From NCBI RefSeq assembly GCF_012489685.1, contig NC_080043.1:10790501-10854500 (forward strand): a stretch of DNA of 64,000 bases, given 5' to 3'. Both the position numbers and the translations under genes were made by a program. This DNA comes from Lotus japonicus. Its lineage: Eukaryota > Streptophyta > Magnoliopsida > Fabales > Fabaceae. Below the pieces are notes generated by a model. That model did not search any database and was not told the origin of the DNA. It saw only the letters and a list, made by a program, of their open reading frames with translations. Below, piece by piece: positions 23,201-33,247 of this stretch (the first letter of the stretch is position 1; every line of letters starts with the position of its first letter).

Positions 23201-23357
23201 TTTTACCCTTTTCATTTCCTCCAAAGCCAACTTCGCCTCCAGGCTTAAGTTTTAGCTCTTGGAACATACGCCTTTCTCCCGTCATGTGATGCGAGCATCC
23301 ACTGTCCAGATACCATGATTGGTGTTTCAGTGGAGCTATCAAGGATATCTGCAACAT
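20253..23357 (-). CDS. pol: SIRE copia polyprotein: protease, integrase, reverse transcriptase, RNase H
   Basis: 1034 open codons. Protease core WYLDSGCSHHMTGE lies at the N-terminus (residues 15-28). The pre-integrase motif WHRRLGHASM is near 146, then the integrase core (HIDLFGP, RSDHGGEFE, PQQNGVVERKNRT) to about 350. RT runs from about 570 (IGTKWVFRNK) with catalytic YVDDIIFG near 730, then copia RNase H (GYCDADYAGD, STAEAEYISA) near 880-960. The order PR-INT-RT-RH defines Ty1/copia. The frame is +1 relative to gag, which it overlaps at 23245-23357, so expression would need a frameshift or the offset is a mutation. The integrase and RT motifs look intact. Confidence 0.93.
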   Translation of the reverse strand: MLQISLIAPLKHQSWYLDSGCSHHMTGERRMFQELKLKPGGEVGFGGNEKGKIVGTCTICVDSSPCIDNVLLVDSLTHNLLSISQLADKGYDVIFNQKSCRAVSQIDGSVLFNSKRKNNIYKIRLSELEAQNVKCLLSVNEEQWVWHRRLGHASMRKISQLSKLNLVRGLPNLKFASDALCEACQKGKFTKVPFKAKNVVSTSRPLELLHIDLFGPVKTESIGGKRYGMVIVDDYSRWTWVKFLTHKDESHAVFSTFIARVQNEKACRIVRVRSDHGGEFENDKFESLFDSYGIAHDFSCPRTPQQNGVVERKNRTLQEMARTMLQETGMAKHFWAEAVNTACYIQNRISVRPILNKTPYELWKNIKPNISYFHPFCCVCYVLNTKDRLHKFDAKSSKCLLLGYSERSKGFRFYNTDAKTIEESIHVRFDDKLDSDQSKLVEKFADLSINVSDKGKAPEEAEPEEDDPEEEVGPSDSQTLKKSRITAAHPKELIMGNKDEPVRTRSAFRPSEETLLSLKGLVSLIEPKSIDEALQDKDWILAMEEELNQFSKNDVWSLVKKPESVHVIGTKWVFRNKLNEKGDVVRNKARLVAQGYSQQEGIDYTENFAPVARLEAIRLLISFSVNHNIVLHQMDVKSVFLNGYISEEVYVHQPPGFEDEKNPDHVFKLKKSLYGLKQAPKAWYERLSSFLLENEFVRGKVDTTLFCKTYKDDILIVQIYVDDIIFGSANQSLCKEFSEMMQAEFEMSMMGELKYFLGIQVDQTPEGTYIHQSKYTKELLKKFNMLESTVAKTPMHPTCILEKEDESGKVCQKLYRGMIGSLLYLTASRPDILFSVHLCARFQSDPRETHLTAVKRILRYLKGTTNLGLMYKKTSEYKLSGYCDADYAGDRTERKSTSGNCQFLGSNLVSWASKRQSTIALSTAEAEYISAAICSTQMLWMKHQLEDYQILESNIPIYCDNTAAISLSKNPILHSRAKHIEVKYHFIRDYVQKGVLLLKFVDTDHQWADIFTKPLAEDRFNFILKNLNMDFCPE

Positions 23358-25155
23358 AGATAATCTTATCCTTAGGTACCCACTTTCTGGGTCCTCTCTT
23401 GTTAGTTACCCCAGAGGTTCTGATCACCTTGGGTTTCTCAACATGATAATGTAAAGGAATTTTTGCATAATATTTAGACATGGAGAAAGATCCCTTTTTA
23501 AGAGGGGTTTTAACAACTTTAGCAGGTAAAGGATCAGGCAATATGGTACCAGAGGGAACAAAGCATTCATACAAGGATTTAGCTTTAGACACAGAGGGCT
23601 CATTTCTAATAGGTTTAGAATAGCCAATGCCATGCATTGCATTTCTGCTTACGCCATAGATCATTGAAGCCATTAAGCTTCTATCTACGCTCTTAGCCAG
23701 GAATCTTTGAAAAGACTTTTCATACTTAGATTCATTTCTACAATCAGAGGCATCACAAGCAACTATTTCTTCTAACTTAGCGATCTGGTTCTTAAGCACA
23801 GAGTTAGAATTGATCAAAGCATGATTATCATTTTTCAAATCAGAAATAATTTTCTCATGTTCAGAAGGAGTCTTAGAAACAGCAGATAAGTTCTTTTTCA
23901 ACTTCTTATGCTTAGATAATAAAGAGTTATAATTATCCATGATGTCAGACAAAGCATGTTTCAGTTCAGAGGTTGAGAAAGAAGCGAATACCTCATTTTC
24001 ATCGTCTGAGTTAGGGTCTGCTTCTGATTCTGAGTCAGAGTCAACAATTTCCTTTGACTCTGCTCCTTTGTCTTTGACAATGGCCATGAGTCCTTGGACT
24101 TCACCATCAGAGTCAACATCCTCTGACTCTGATTCATCAAATGTTACCATCAGACTCTTCTTCGTCTTGAAGTGCTTCTTTGGCTTCTTGTCCTTCTTCA
24201 ACTTTGGACAATCACTTTTGTAGTGCCCTGATTCTTTGCACTCAAAGCATGTGACTTCCTTAAGTGAGGACTTCTTCTGGCCTGAGGATTCAGACTTTCC
24301 TTTTGCCTTTCCAGAGCCTTTGTACTTGCTCTGCCTGTGCTTCCAGATGCGGTTGAGTCTCTTGGAGATCAGAGTCAGCTCATCTTCATCAGAATCTTCT
24401 GATGCTTCTTCAGATTCTTCTGCTTCAGCTTGGAGAGCCTTTGACTTTTCAGCCTTAGCCTTCTCAGATTTGGATTTCAAGGCTATGGACTTTTTCCTCA
24501 GATCTTGCATCTCAGAGTGCTTCAGCTCATGGCATTTCAAAATGCTGATGAGTTCTTCTAAACTCATATTCTCGACATCTCTCGTGAGCTCTATTGAAGT
24601 CACTAAAGGCATCCAGCTTTCAGGAAGACTCCTGAGAACCCTTATGACATGATCTTTTGTTGTGTAGCTCTTGTTGAGAGGTCTTATGCCAGCTACAAGC
24701 AACTGAAATCTGGAGAACATTTCTTCAATGGACTCATTTGGCTCCATGATGAAGGATTCATATTTTTGGATCAAGGACAATGCCTTTGATTCTTTGACTT
24801 TCTTGTTTCCTTCATGAGACATCTTCAGAGATTCAAAAATGCCTTTTGCAAACTCACGATCTGTAATCTTCTGGTACTCCTCATAAGAAATAGCACTTAG
24901 AAGAATTGCTCTTGCTTTGTGATGTTGCGAGTACAGCTTCTTTTGATCTGCAGTCATCTCTGACCTTGGGATCTTCTTGCCATCTACATCAACTGGACGC
25001 TCGTAGCCATCCACAATAATATCCCAGAGATCTGCATCGAAACCCAGAAAGAAACTTTCCAGTCTATCTTTCCAATATTCGAACCTTTGACCGTCGAACA
25101 TGGGAGGTTTTTCATTGTAACCATCTCTTTGAGTTTCACTGGTGGTGGCAGCCAT
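23245..25155 (-). CDS. gag: SIRE gag with CCHC zinc knuckle (636 aa frame)
   Basis: Begins MAATTSETQRDGYNEKPPMF only about 70 nt after the primer binding site. The N-terminal half is a copia gag domain (FEYWKDRLESFFLG; SLIQKYESFIMEPNESI). A Ser/Glu-rich linker, a Lys-rich stretch and the knuckle CFECKESGHYKSDC (about residues 305-318) follow, then acidic Asp/Ser-rich and coiled-coil regions. The protein packages element RNA in virus-like particles. The last ~39 codons overlap the protease frame and may be out-of-frame read-through, so the natural gag end is uncertain. Confidence 0.9.
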   Translation of the reverse strand: MAATTSETQRDGYNEKPPMFDGQRFEYWKDRLESFFLGFDADLWDIIVDGYERPVDVDGKKIPRSEMTADQKKLYSQHHKARAILLSAISYEEYQKITDREFAKGIFESLKMSHEGNKKVKESKALSLIQKYESFIMEPNESIEEMFSRFQLLVAGIRPLNKSYTTKDHVIRVLRSLPESWMPLVTSIELTRDVENMSLEELISILKCHELKHSEMQDLRKKSIALKSKSEKAKAEKSKALQAEAEESEEASEDSDEDELTLISKRLNRIWKHRQSKYKGSGKAKGKSESSGQKKSSLKEVTCFECKESGHYKSDCPKLKKDKKPKKHFKTKKSLMVTFDESESEDVDSDGEVQGLMAIVKDKGAESKEIVDSDSESEADPNSDDENEVFASFSTSELKHALSDIMDNYNSLLSKHKKLKKNLSAVSKTPSEHEKIISDLKNDNHALINSNSVLKNQIAKLEEIVACDASDCRNESKYEKSFQRFLAKSVDRSLMASMIYGVSRNAMHGIGYSKPIRNEPSVSKAKSLYECFVPSGTILPDPLPAKVVKTPLKKGSFSMSKYYAKIPLHYHVEKPKVIRTSGVTNKRGPRKWVPKDKIIYVADILDSSTETPIMVSGQWMLASHDGRKAYVPRAKT

Positions 25156-25213
25156 TGTTTTTCACACCGGCCCGGATCACTGAACACTGTTAGGTGTGGT
25201 AATCAGAACTTGC

Positions 25214-25225
25214 GCTCTGATACCA
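25214..25225 (-). promoter_or_regulatory. SIRE primer binding site (initiator tRNA-Met type)
   Basis: Minus strand TGGTATCAGAGC, two bases inside the 5' LTR; this is the usual copia primer site complementary to the 3' end of tRNA-iMet. Confidence 0.9.
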
Positions 25226-25227
25226 AT

Positions 25228-26435
25228 TGAAGGTATGAAAAACGGTAGAAAGGGGGGGTTTGAATAACGTTTTCAAGATAAAGCTTCCACCTTAAAGATT
25301 TTGCAAATCTTTCAAGACCTTAAGTGCTAAAGATAAGAGATAGAAAAGCACACAAGGATTTTATCCTGGTTCACTTGATAAATCACTCAAGCTAATCCAG
25401 TCCACCCGTTAAGGTGATTTCTTCCTTCTTAGAATGAAGGCAATCCACTAATCAGGTAAGAGTTACAACTGCACTTGAAACCTACAAGTGACTAACAATT
25501 ACACTGACTTAGCTCACACTAAGATTCACTCTCTTAGTCTTCTCTAGGATCCGATCAACCTTGATCTCCTAAAGGAAAACTATACAACTGTATATGAAGT
25601 TCTTGTTTACAAAGAAGGTGCTTCTAAAAAGCTTATAGTAAACACAATGAAATTCAGGATGAAAGAAAGCTTAGAAGGATTTGAATATTTCTTGCGCGTA
25701 TGTGAATGCTTCTAGCCGCTTCTTTCAATCTTCAGTCACTATTTATACTCCAAGGATTAGGGTTTGAACGCTACATGGAATGCTACCGTTGGAGGGCAGT
25801 TCTGGAAATTCCAGCTTCTGGTGTGGCTGAGGATGTTAGGTAGGTCGTCCGGAAGGTACAGTTGTTTTTGTACTTGGATAGTGACTTGACCTTTAAACCT
25901 AGGAGACTTCTGATCAGGGGAATGCTTCATGTTGGAACTTGTGAAGCCGGTTGATCAGAGTCAGAGGGAAAGCACAGATCCTCTGACCGTTGTATCTTCT
26001 GATTCTGAACTCAGAGGGAAGTACATGGTCTTCAGAGTTTCTTGCTTCTGGACATCAGAGTTTCCACTATTCAGCTTCTGGATCTTCAGAGTCTTCTACA
26101 CCATCAGAACATCTGAACCTTCAGTGTTTCTTGGTTGTCAGAACTTCTGGATCTTCAGAACTTCTAGTGACTGAGTCCACATCAGAGTTTGTATAACTTC
26201 AGAACTTCTGAAGCTTTTCCACTGTTCATACCGAACATGGTGAATGCGAAAGCGTTGAAGGGTCACTCTTTATGCACAGTGCTTCTGATTTGTGTGAGAC
26301 TGAATAGAGGTCGGAGCCTGTAAATAACACACTCAGAAAAACACGTTAGAGTACCACAATTGTTCATATCAAAAGGGTTAACTTGTAATCATCAAAACAT
26401 AGAGTTGTACTACTAGATCAAAACTTGATCTTACA
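25228..26435 (-). repeat. SIRE 5' LTR (1208 bp)
   Basis: Runs TGAAGGTATG ... GATCTTACA on the + strand and is nearly identical to 14339-15554. The flanking TTAAG at 26436-26440 completes the target-site duplication. It provides the promoter for gag-pol on the minus strand. Confidence 0.92.
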
Positions 26436-27791
26436 TTAAGAAGAGACGTCAACTTGACATAAGTAAAAGGTTTAATACGTAGGGAGCACGAATATGTCTT
26501 CGGATCAACTTTATGTCCCCTTTAAGTCACACATCAAAGGTCTTCGCTCACGACCTCACGTCAACAGCTTTATGTCATAAGCTAAGTCTAGGACACACTG
26601 ACCCGTATCCTTAGGTTTTTTCTTTTGGAATGTCGGTTTTTTTACTATTATTCTCGTTTTTAGACTATTTTGTTAGCGAATTTTTAATAAGTTTTATTCT
26701 AAATGCGAATGTTGAACCAAATCAATTCGATCTCAATCTCATATAATTGGAGTAATGATATATACACATCTCCTTATTTATACACTTCATTTCCACCTAT
26801 TTTTATTTATATCTCTCTCCTCGTATCATCTATCACATCTTATACTTTCTCTCTCTTTCTTTTTCTTTTCTTCCTATCTCCCTCCTCCTCCACCTCTTTC
26901 CACCTCAATTTAGAGGTGTGGACAAATAATTATTGATATAATTGGTTCGTTTTAGTTCTGAAACAAAAATTTAGAAAATTGTAACCAATCCAGACCAAAT
27001 GCTTGATTTGTTTAAACATTTAAGAACCTTAAATTCGACCAATCCTACACCCATTCACTTAACTATAACGCGATTAACAATCATTTAATACAGTTGGAGG
27101 TGGTTACTAAGTCCACATTTGCACATTGAACATTTTTTTTTTTTGAAAATCACATTGAACATTAATACTATTTCACTGAATTAATGATAAATCAAAGTGC
27201 CGAATTTATCCCCAATAATATTTTTCTGGACAAGTTTATAGAATACAAAAAACAAGAGACTATTATATGTTTTTGGCTCAATTATTTCATTTTAAAATAA
27301 TTATATTTTTATTATGTTTTCGCCATAAGTAATCTATTATTTTTTCTATTATTAAAAACTTAATTTTTTTACGTCTGCCGCCGCAAAATCAAAATATATC
27401 TTCCTGGTAATGTATTTGGCCTCCAATAAACTATTGGAGATAAATCTAAACAATTTTTTTAGTAAAATAGATCTCAATAATAACTCTATTATCAGATTAA
27501 ATTATTTTAATTTAATTTCACTTGATCATTGTTATTACAATAATCACAGAAACAAAAATATCAAAACTACTATAGTAATATTACCAAAATTACATAAGAA
27601 CCCCAGGTTAGTTGTCTAAAGGAAATAAATAAATAAATAATGGCATTATAGAGGCAAATTTGTGTGTTTTGTCGTCGCTATATATGACCATCAGCTTAAA
27701 GGCAAATTATATCTGTGATTAGCCTTCCTACTTCTTCCATTCGTATCCTCTCATAATCAAACCACTGTCTCCTTGATGCGTCTGGAGCAAA
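26436..27791. other. Intergenic with a tiny poly(T) insertion and possible MITE
   Basis: No gene supported; open frames at 26703-26936 and 27410-27619 are A+T- or pyrimidine-rich. At 27122-27163 a 13-base direct repeat (CACATTGAACATT) flanks T10GAAAAT, like an extremely truncated retroposition. The pyrimidine-rich block 26750-26910 resembles, in reverse, the purine-rich block at about 40080-40230 and may be a MITE family. A TATATAT at 27679-27685 fits the promoter of the next gene. Confidence 0.4.
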
Positions 27792-28997
27792 ATGACTGCC
27801 TGGCGAGATGTGCTTTACCACGTGTTCCATAGATTACCTGCATACATTGTATGCAGGTTTAAGTGCGTAGGAAAAAGAGTGGACTACACCAGGATCCCCA
27901 GATTTTGTGAGGAACAAGCAGACCATATGCTGTCAGTTGGCGATCTCCACATCTTCACTTCTCCGGTCTCTGACTATCACCAAGTTACAGGGGTGGGTCT
28001 ACATAATTTATTAGAGGACGGGCCTGCGGCTGGTGTTCCGACAGACTTTTTCAATGTCGTTGCACGGTCGGGGAAGATTCTTTCGTCATGGAATGGCTTG
28101 ATTGTTGTCCGTTTAAGGCGGAAAAAAGTGCTTCGTCTCTTGATCTGTAATCCTGTGACCAGTTCATGGGCTCCCCTCAGGACACGTTGTGGTGAGTACG
28201 ACGCGAATGCGAATGTCAATATCATCATCATCCCAGCTACGGCCCCGACCCGCAATGATTACCGATTGCTTTCGGTCACCCGACAAAATAAGATTTTCCC
28301 GCCTTATGTCTTGAAGGAGTACAACCAAATAGAGGACCAGTGGCAAGTTCTTTACCCAGACATGAATTTGGGTGACCGGAAATTGAATATTAGTAAACCT
28401 GCAATTGTGAATGAATGGCTATATTTTATGTCTGACAATTATCATTACATGAACTTCATTGATGATGCTACCATCATGCCATACATAATGGCCTACTCAC
28501 TCAGTGATCATACAAGCGTGCGCTTGGAACTTCCCAATAATGCTCTTGAATATCTCTTCCACGGGTCATATGGAGTTTTCACATGGGGCTGTAGATGGAC
28601 ATCTGAAGAGTCTCTTTGCCTAGTAAGGTTTATTAACTCTTCCTTCACTCTTTTCACTTGTGCAGCCCCTACTTCTCAAAATTCTTCGTGGGTTCAAATT
28701 CTTCATATTACCATGGAAGATCTACTGCTTTCTGCAGCCCGTTCTTCACCCGTCTCGATCTTTAGAGAGCCTATAAGATGGCCCTATACTGTTGTTAATG
28801 GAAACTGTTTAATCTTTGCAACCAGAGAAAAAATTTACGGGTACAACATAAATGGTCCATATCCCTGGAAATTGAGGCAACTAGGGATCAAAGATTCGAG
28901 GACAAATATTAACTTTATTCCTTACTCTAGTACGTTTCGACGATGTCGCTGTCCTCATCCATCTTCTTTGAAAAAGTTTCTTGCTAACAACTATTAA
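27792..28997 (+). CDS. F-box-associated-type protein, single exon, 401 aa
   Basis: Intact intronless gene beginning MTAWRDVLYHVFHRLPAYIV; residues 5-30 (LYHVFHRLPAYIVCRFKCVG) are a clearer shortened F-box than in the first gene. The body has the F-box-associated pattern: ILSSWNGLIVVRLRRK, LICNPVTSSWAPLRT, YGVFTWGCRWTSEESLCLVR and GPYPWKLRQLG. The expected role is substrate recognition in an SCF ubiquitin ligase, with the caution that the F-box is short. A TATA box lies at 27679. The two genes share orientation, length and motifs and were probably a tandem pair before ~20 kb of transposons accumulated between them. Confidence 0.75.
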   Translation: MTAWRDVLYHVFHRLPAYIVCRFKCVGKRVDYTRIPRFCEEQADHMLSVGDLHIFTSPVSDYHQVTGVGLHNLLEDGPAAGVPTDFFNVVARSGKILSSWNGLIVVRLRRKKVLRLLICNPVTSSWAPLRTRCGEYDANANVNIIIIPATAPTRNDYRLLSVTRQNKIFPPYVLKEYNQIEDQWQVLYPDMNLGDRKLNISKPAIVNEWLYFMSDNYHYMNFIDDATIMPYIMAYSLSDHTSVRLELPNNALEYLFHGSYGVFTWGCRWTSEESLCLVRFINSSFTLFTCAAPTSQNSSWVQILHITMEDLLLSAARSSPVSIFREPIRWPYTVVNGNCLIFATREKIYGYNINGPYPWKLRQLGIKDSRTNINFIPYSSTFRRCRCPHPSSLKKFLANNY

Positions 28998-29891
28998 ATG
29001 TTTAATGTTTTAGTTACGTATCAATGTGTGACTTCAGGGTAGCAGTGTTGTTTTTTGTATCATATTTTTAATATTCGGATCCTAATGCATTCAATTACGA
29101 TTGAAATGTACAAAAGTTCAACCATGTCAATTGGAATAGATGGGGGCCATTTTGGTTTATATCAAATTTGTTCACAGTGGATGTTGTCACGTTTTACTTT
29201 AATTTATTTTCCTGGTAGTGAACTTTTTTACTTGTCAATTTACTTTTTCAGAATGCAATTGGCTTTTAATGTGGGCAAGAGGCAGCGATTTACGGTATTT
29301 TTTTAAAAAAATTAATGTATGGTAGGTTATTTAACAGAAACTCATAGCTCTATGCGTGAATTGTTGGAACCCAGAAGATATCCGGGAAAAACTTGTAAAC
29401 ATAAATAAAGACTCCCGACCTCGTTCGCATTGAAGCAACCAATGAACCATGGGTTTTCCTAAATTGCGTATCTTGATATTTTCGAAGGTGCAAGATATCA
29501 GGTTACACCTTTTTCTATAGTCTTGCAAGACCAGGTGATTTTTTTAAAATAACTCAAACTTCTGGAGAAAAAGGTAAATTGGCTGTTAATTTCTTTTTTA
29601 ATATGAAAAACACATTTTCTATCTCCTCACCCGCTTCACTTTTTCGTCATCATCTACAGTTTATTAATTTTATTTTTAATCTGAAAAAACTCATCTCTTT
29701 ATTATTCATTATAATCATTACTAAAATTATCTTATTTAAAATGAAATATTTAAATTTTAATTATTCATCAAAAATTGAGTGATTTTTTTAAAATAATAAT
29801 TATAATTGAAATTGACAATAATACATTGTTCATAACAATTAGTTTATATTATTTACTAATTTTTGATAATAAATATAAATATTATTATTTA
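28998..29891. other. Intergenic, A+T rich, nothing recognised
   Basis: Includes the likely 3' UTR of the F-box-like gene. Open frames at 29055-29306 and 29579-29966 are compositionally biased and show no domain. Confidence 0.4.
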
Positions 29892-32505
29892 TCTTTTTTC
29901 GAAAGAAGAGAAAAATATATAAATAACAATAGAGTCATTACATCACGGCATCAAAAGCTAAACTAGAGAACAACCGACACAAAACTGTCAGCAAAAGAAA
30001 GGAAAGTGCCAACAAGGCAAAGACTCCTAGCTACTAGGAGCTGAAATGAATTCAGCATGTAGCAGATCCCCAACAACATAGCAGCAATGATTTTCATAAA
30101 CAAAAATGCACCAAAACCTTGGACAAAATGCCCTATATTCCACTTCTGATCACCTCACACGTGCAGCCAGAAAAACCATAAGTAAAACAGATAAAAACTG
30201 CATCAAACCAAAGCCATATTGCAACATCAGATATAAACCTGATTGCTTATAATAATGCCTCAATGTAGCAGCTCCCCAGCTGAATAGTAGCAAAGAAATA
30301 CATGAAATCTGCACCAAAAACTTGAACCAAATGCCATATATTTCACTTTAGATCACCAACTCAGTACAGCCAAATAACCGAAAAGACAACCGGTAAAAAA
30401 TGCCTCAGACAGAAATCAGATTCCAGATAATTATGCCTCAACATATCAGTGAGAAATCAGCTACTCAATGATTGTATTCAGTTCCTCAACATAGCCCAAA
30501 TTTCAGTTTGTCTAGAGCATCCTGTCTTAGCAAGATAATCAGCCAAATGATTTGATTCTCTGAAAATATGAGATATCCCTAAGCAATCAACTTCAACACA
30601 TAATGAGTCAATCAAGTTGAGGTCTTGAATTACCTTCCAAGGCCTATTAACCTTGTTATTGACCCATCCTACAGCTAATGCAGAATCACTCTCTATTAAG
30701 ATGTGCCTCAACTGAAATTGGTGACAAAACATGAGAGCATGAAAGATTGCTTTCACTTCAGCCTCATAAGCCCAAAGGTCCCCAGTAGCTTTAGAAAAAA
30801 TACCTCTGGTTTGGCGTTCTGAATCCTTAAGAATGCCTCCAATGCCACTCCTTCCCGGCATACCATGTGAGGAGCCATCGACATTGAATTTAAGAGTCCC
30901 CGCGGGTGGTGGTGTCCAATGATTGCTGCGACTTCTAATCTTTGGAGGTTTCAATCTAATCTCCTCAAAATTCAATAGGAAATCGCTGCTACTGTACGGG
31001 CACTCCCGCCACCAAGCTTTAATCCACCAAGCAATCCGAGAAATGTGCAGGTCCCATATCTGTTCCAAATTGAATTCCTTGTCTTGAAAAATAAGATCAT
31101 TACGTCCTAGCCATATAGACCAGCAAAGTGAATAAGGAATCAAATCCCATAGAACAGTATCTGATTTTGCCCTTAGTTCTGGCCACTCATCCAGTAAATC
31201 TATAACGGTCCTCGGGCAGCACCATGTCACCCCCTCTCGGTGAAGTACACCATACCATAAAGGGTAAGTCTTCTCACAAGCTAACATCAAATGTGTTACT
31301 GATTCAACTACCAAACCACACAAACTACAGCGCCCTTCATTTTCCAATGTCATACCCCTTTCCACTAGATTACTCTTGACAGCAATTTTATTATAAACCG
31401 CTTGCCAAAGAAACAATGATATTTTTGGTGGAATAATTTTGCGGAGTCGTTTAGGAATGTTCCAAACACCAGGCAAAGGAGATAATAGGCGTAATTCCAT
31501 AGCTTCACAAATAGCTTTGACTGAGAATAGCCCTTTATGATCACCAATCCATAGGATTACATCTCGTCCAGCACTAGGCAGATATGAATTCACAGTGGCA
31601 TAAAATCTTCCTTCCTCATCTTTCTCCCATCCAAAACACTCTCTACGAAACTCCAATTGCCAGTTCCATTTTCGCCCTTGGTTGTGTCCCACCTCACTAA
31701 TTAAAGCATTCTTGTTATTAGATAGAGCAAACATTCGGGGGAAAGATATATGGAGAGGGGCAGAATCAACCCATGGGTCTAGCCAAAATCGCACCGATCG
31801 ACCCGGTCCAATTACACATCGAATCTGATCGCGAAACTCTTTGGCTAGAATAGTGTCTTCCGATAGCACTTTGAGAATGTCTTGAAACACCGTTGAACAC
31901 ATGTTGAATCTGTCCACCACTAGATGCAAGACCAACAAATTCTCATCCCACCCATACTTATGGCACACCATTTGTCTCCAAAAAGAATCCCTTTCTCTCC
32001 CAAATCGCCAAGCCCATTTCAAGAGTAAGGCTTTGTTCCTCCACGCCAGAAAACCAATACCAAGACCTCCCAACTGCGAGTTCCTGCAAATCTGTTCCCA
32101 AGCAATCCAAGCTATCTTCCGGTTCCCTTCTAAGCTTCCCCAAAGGAAGGAGCGCATCAGCTTTTCAAACTCTCCCACTACACCCACCAGAGCTTTGAAT
32201 ATTGACATGTAGTAGATAGGAATTGATGCAATAACCGCTTTGAGGAGGACTAGTCTCCCACTAAGCGATAGAAATTTGGATCTCCATTTACCTAGTTTGA
32301 GCCTCATCTTTTCAATCACCGGATTCCAAAAAGACTTTCTCCTCGGATTATCTCCTAGGGGCACTCCCAGGTACACAAAGGGCAAACCACCTGCGCATAC
32401 TTCAAATATATCTGACAGCTCAATGACTCTCTCCTGTGTCACATTGCATCCTATCAAGAAGGTTTTTGTGAAGTTGACCTTCAATCCTGAGAAATTTATC
32501 AATAA
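29892..32505 (-). mobile_element. L1-type LINE, 5'-truncated (RT C-terminus, zinc finger, RNase H)
   Basis: The minus-strand ORF 30478-32502 (about 674 codons) starts inside the RT domain (FSGLKVNFTKT; FVYLGVPLGDNPRRKSFW; LSLSGRLVLLKAVIASIPIY). It continues into the plant LINE zinc-binding region (PPKISLFLWQAVYNKIAVK, CSLCGLVVESVTHLMLAC) and ends with a plant-type RNase H (NVDGSSHGMPGRSGIGGIL, ESDSALAVGWVNNK, HIFRESNHLADYLAK). The endonuclease and catalytic RT portion is missing, the usual outcome of incomplete target-primed reverse transcription. The 3' UTR extends to a short A run near 29892. Flanks are too A+T rich to define a TSD with confidence. Confidence 0.85.
30045..30475 (-). repeat. 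Tandem repeat in the LINE 3' UTR (~200-bp unit)
   Basis: Two diverged copies: 30048-30236 (TGTAGCAGATCCCC, then CAAAATGCCCTATATTCCAC) and about 30262-30430 (TGTAGCAGCTCCCC, then CAAATGCCATATATTTCAC). A partial third unit follows (AATGCCTCAACATATCAG). Confidence 0.6.
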
Positions 32506-33177
32506 TCATAAGTTGATAAATTTAGAACAAAAATAAAAAATAAAATTTATTACTATTTTTTTACTTATAAAAAACATTTATTGATAAATAATGTCGAAGA
32601 AATAGTTGAAAATTTAAAAAAATGTCTCTATAAGATACAATTATTTATTAAAAAAAAAGTCTCTGTAAATACAATTTTTGATCTATTATATAGAAGCATA
32701 AATAACTTGAGGAAACATGGCAGAGAAAAATAATGACAACAAAAGCTGAATAAATTTATTAAGGATCTAATTTTCGGATTTAAAGCATAAGGGACTATTT
32801 TTCCAAATGATTCAATCTTAGTAACATGAACATTCAATCTCGGCAAGAGGCACACGTGTATTGATGCACAAAAAGAAGATATTTAAACAACCTGTTAGTG
32901 AAGCAAGGAGTGCAAGTGTAGTTGAAATCAAGTCAAAAAAAATGAAACATATTTCACAAAAATGCAGGTCACAAAACTGAAAAATATAAGCATTAAACCA
33001 TAAAACACAGATATGCAGTTGGACACAACACATTGCATAAAATATATAAAAATAGTCAACATAGTCATCACAAATTATACCATTTCCATCTGGGTGGCTT
33101 ATGCCCCACCAATTGGAAATCAAAATACTTAAAATATTTAAAAACAGAATACATTAAAACAGAATTTAATGAAAGAC
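32506..33177. other. A+T-rich spacer
   Basis: No supported gene; open frames on the minus strand are Phe/Leu/Ile-rich translations of A+T-rich DNA. Confidence 0.4.
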
Positions 33178-33241
33178 CAGCAACACAGCAACACAGCAAC
33201 ACTGCAACACAGCAACACAGCAACACTGCAACACAGCAACA
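33178..33241. repeat. (GCAACACA)n microsatellite
   Basis: About eight tandem copies of an 8-base unit, with every third or so unit reading GCAACACT. It lies just after the stop codon of the minus-strand gene at 33248. Confidence 0.8.
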
Positions 33242-33247
33242 ACTCCC

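Larger units (their letters stand above)
14339..26435 (-). mobile_element. Complete SIRE/Maximus-type Ty1/copia retrotransposon, 12.1 kb
   Basis: Both LTRs, PBS, gag, pol, env-like region and polypurine tract are present on the minus strand. The 5-bp duplication TTAAG flanks it exactly. By eye the LTRs differ by about 9 substitutions and 2 short indels over 1.2 kb, so the insertion is young (well under 1% divergence). SIRE assignment rests on the copia order PR-INT-RT-RNase H, the large gag with a CCHC knuckle, the TGGTATCAGAGC primer site, long LTRs and an env-like ORF after pol. It was inserted just beyond the Athila 3' LTR. Confidence 0.92.

Noticed and set aside
23939..24652. Plus-strand ORFs opposite SIRE gag
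   Set aside because: Ser-rich shadows of the acidic/Lys-rich gag coding strand.
26703..26936. 77-codon ORF after the SIRE element
   Set aside because: Ser/Phe/Tyr-rich translation of a pyrimidine tract; no support.
33178..33241. Possible CRISPR-like array
   Set aside because: The 8-base unit without spacers is a simple microsatellite in a plant genome.
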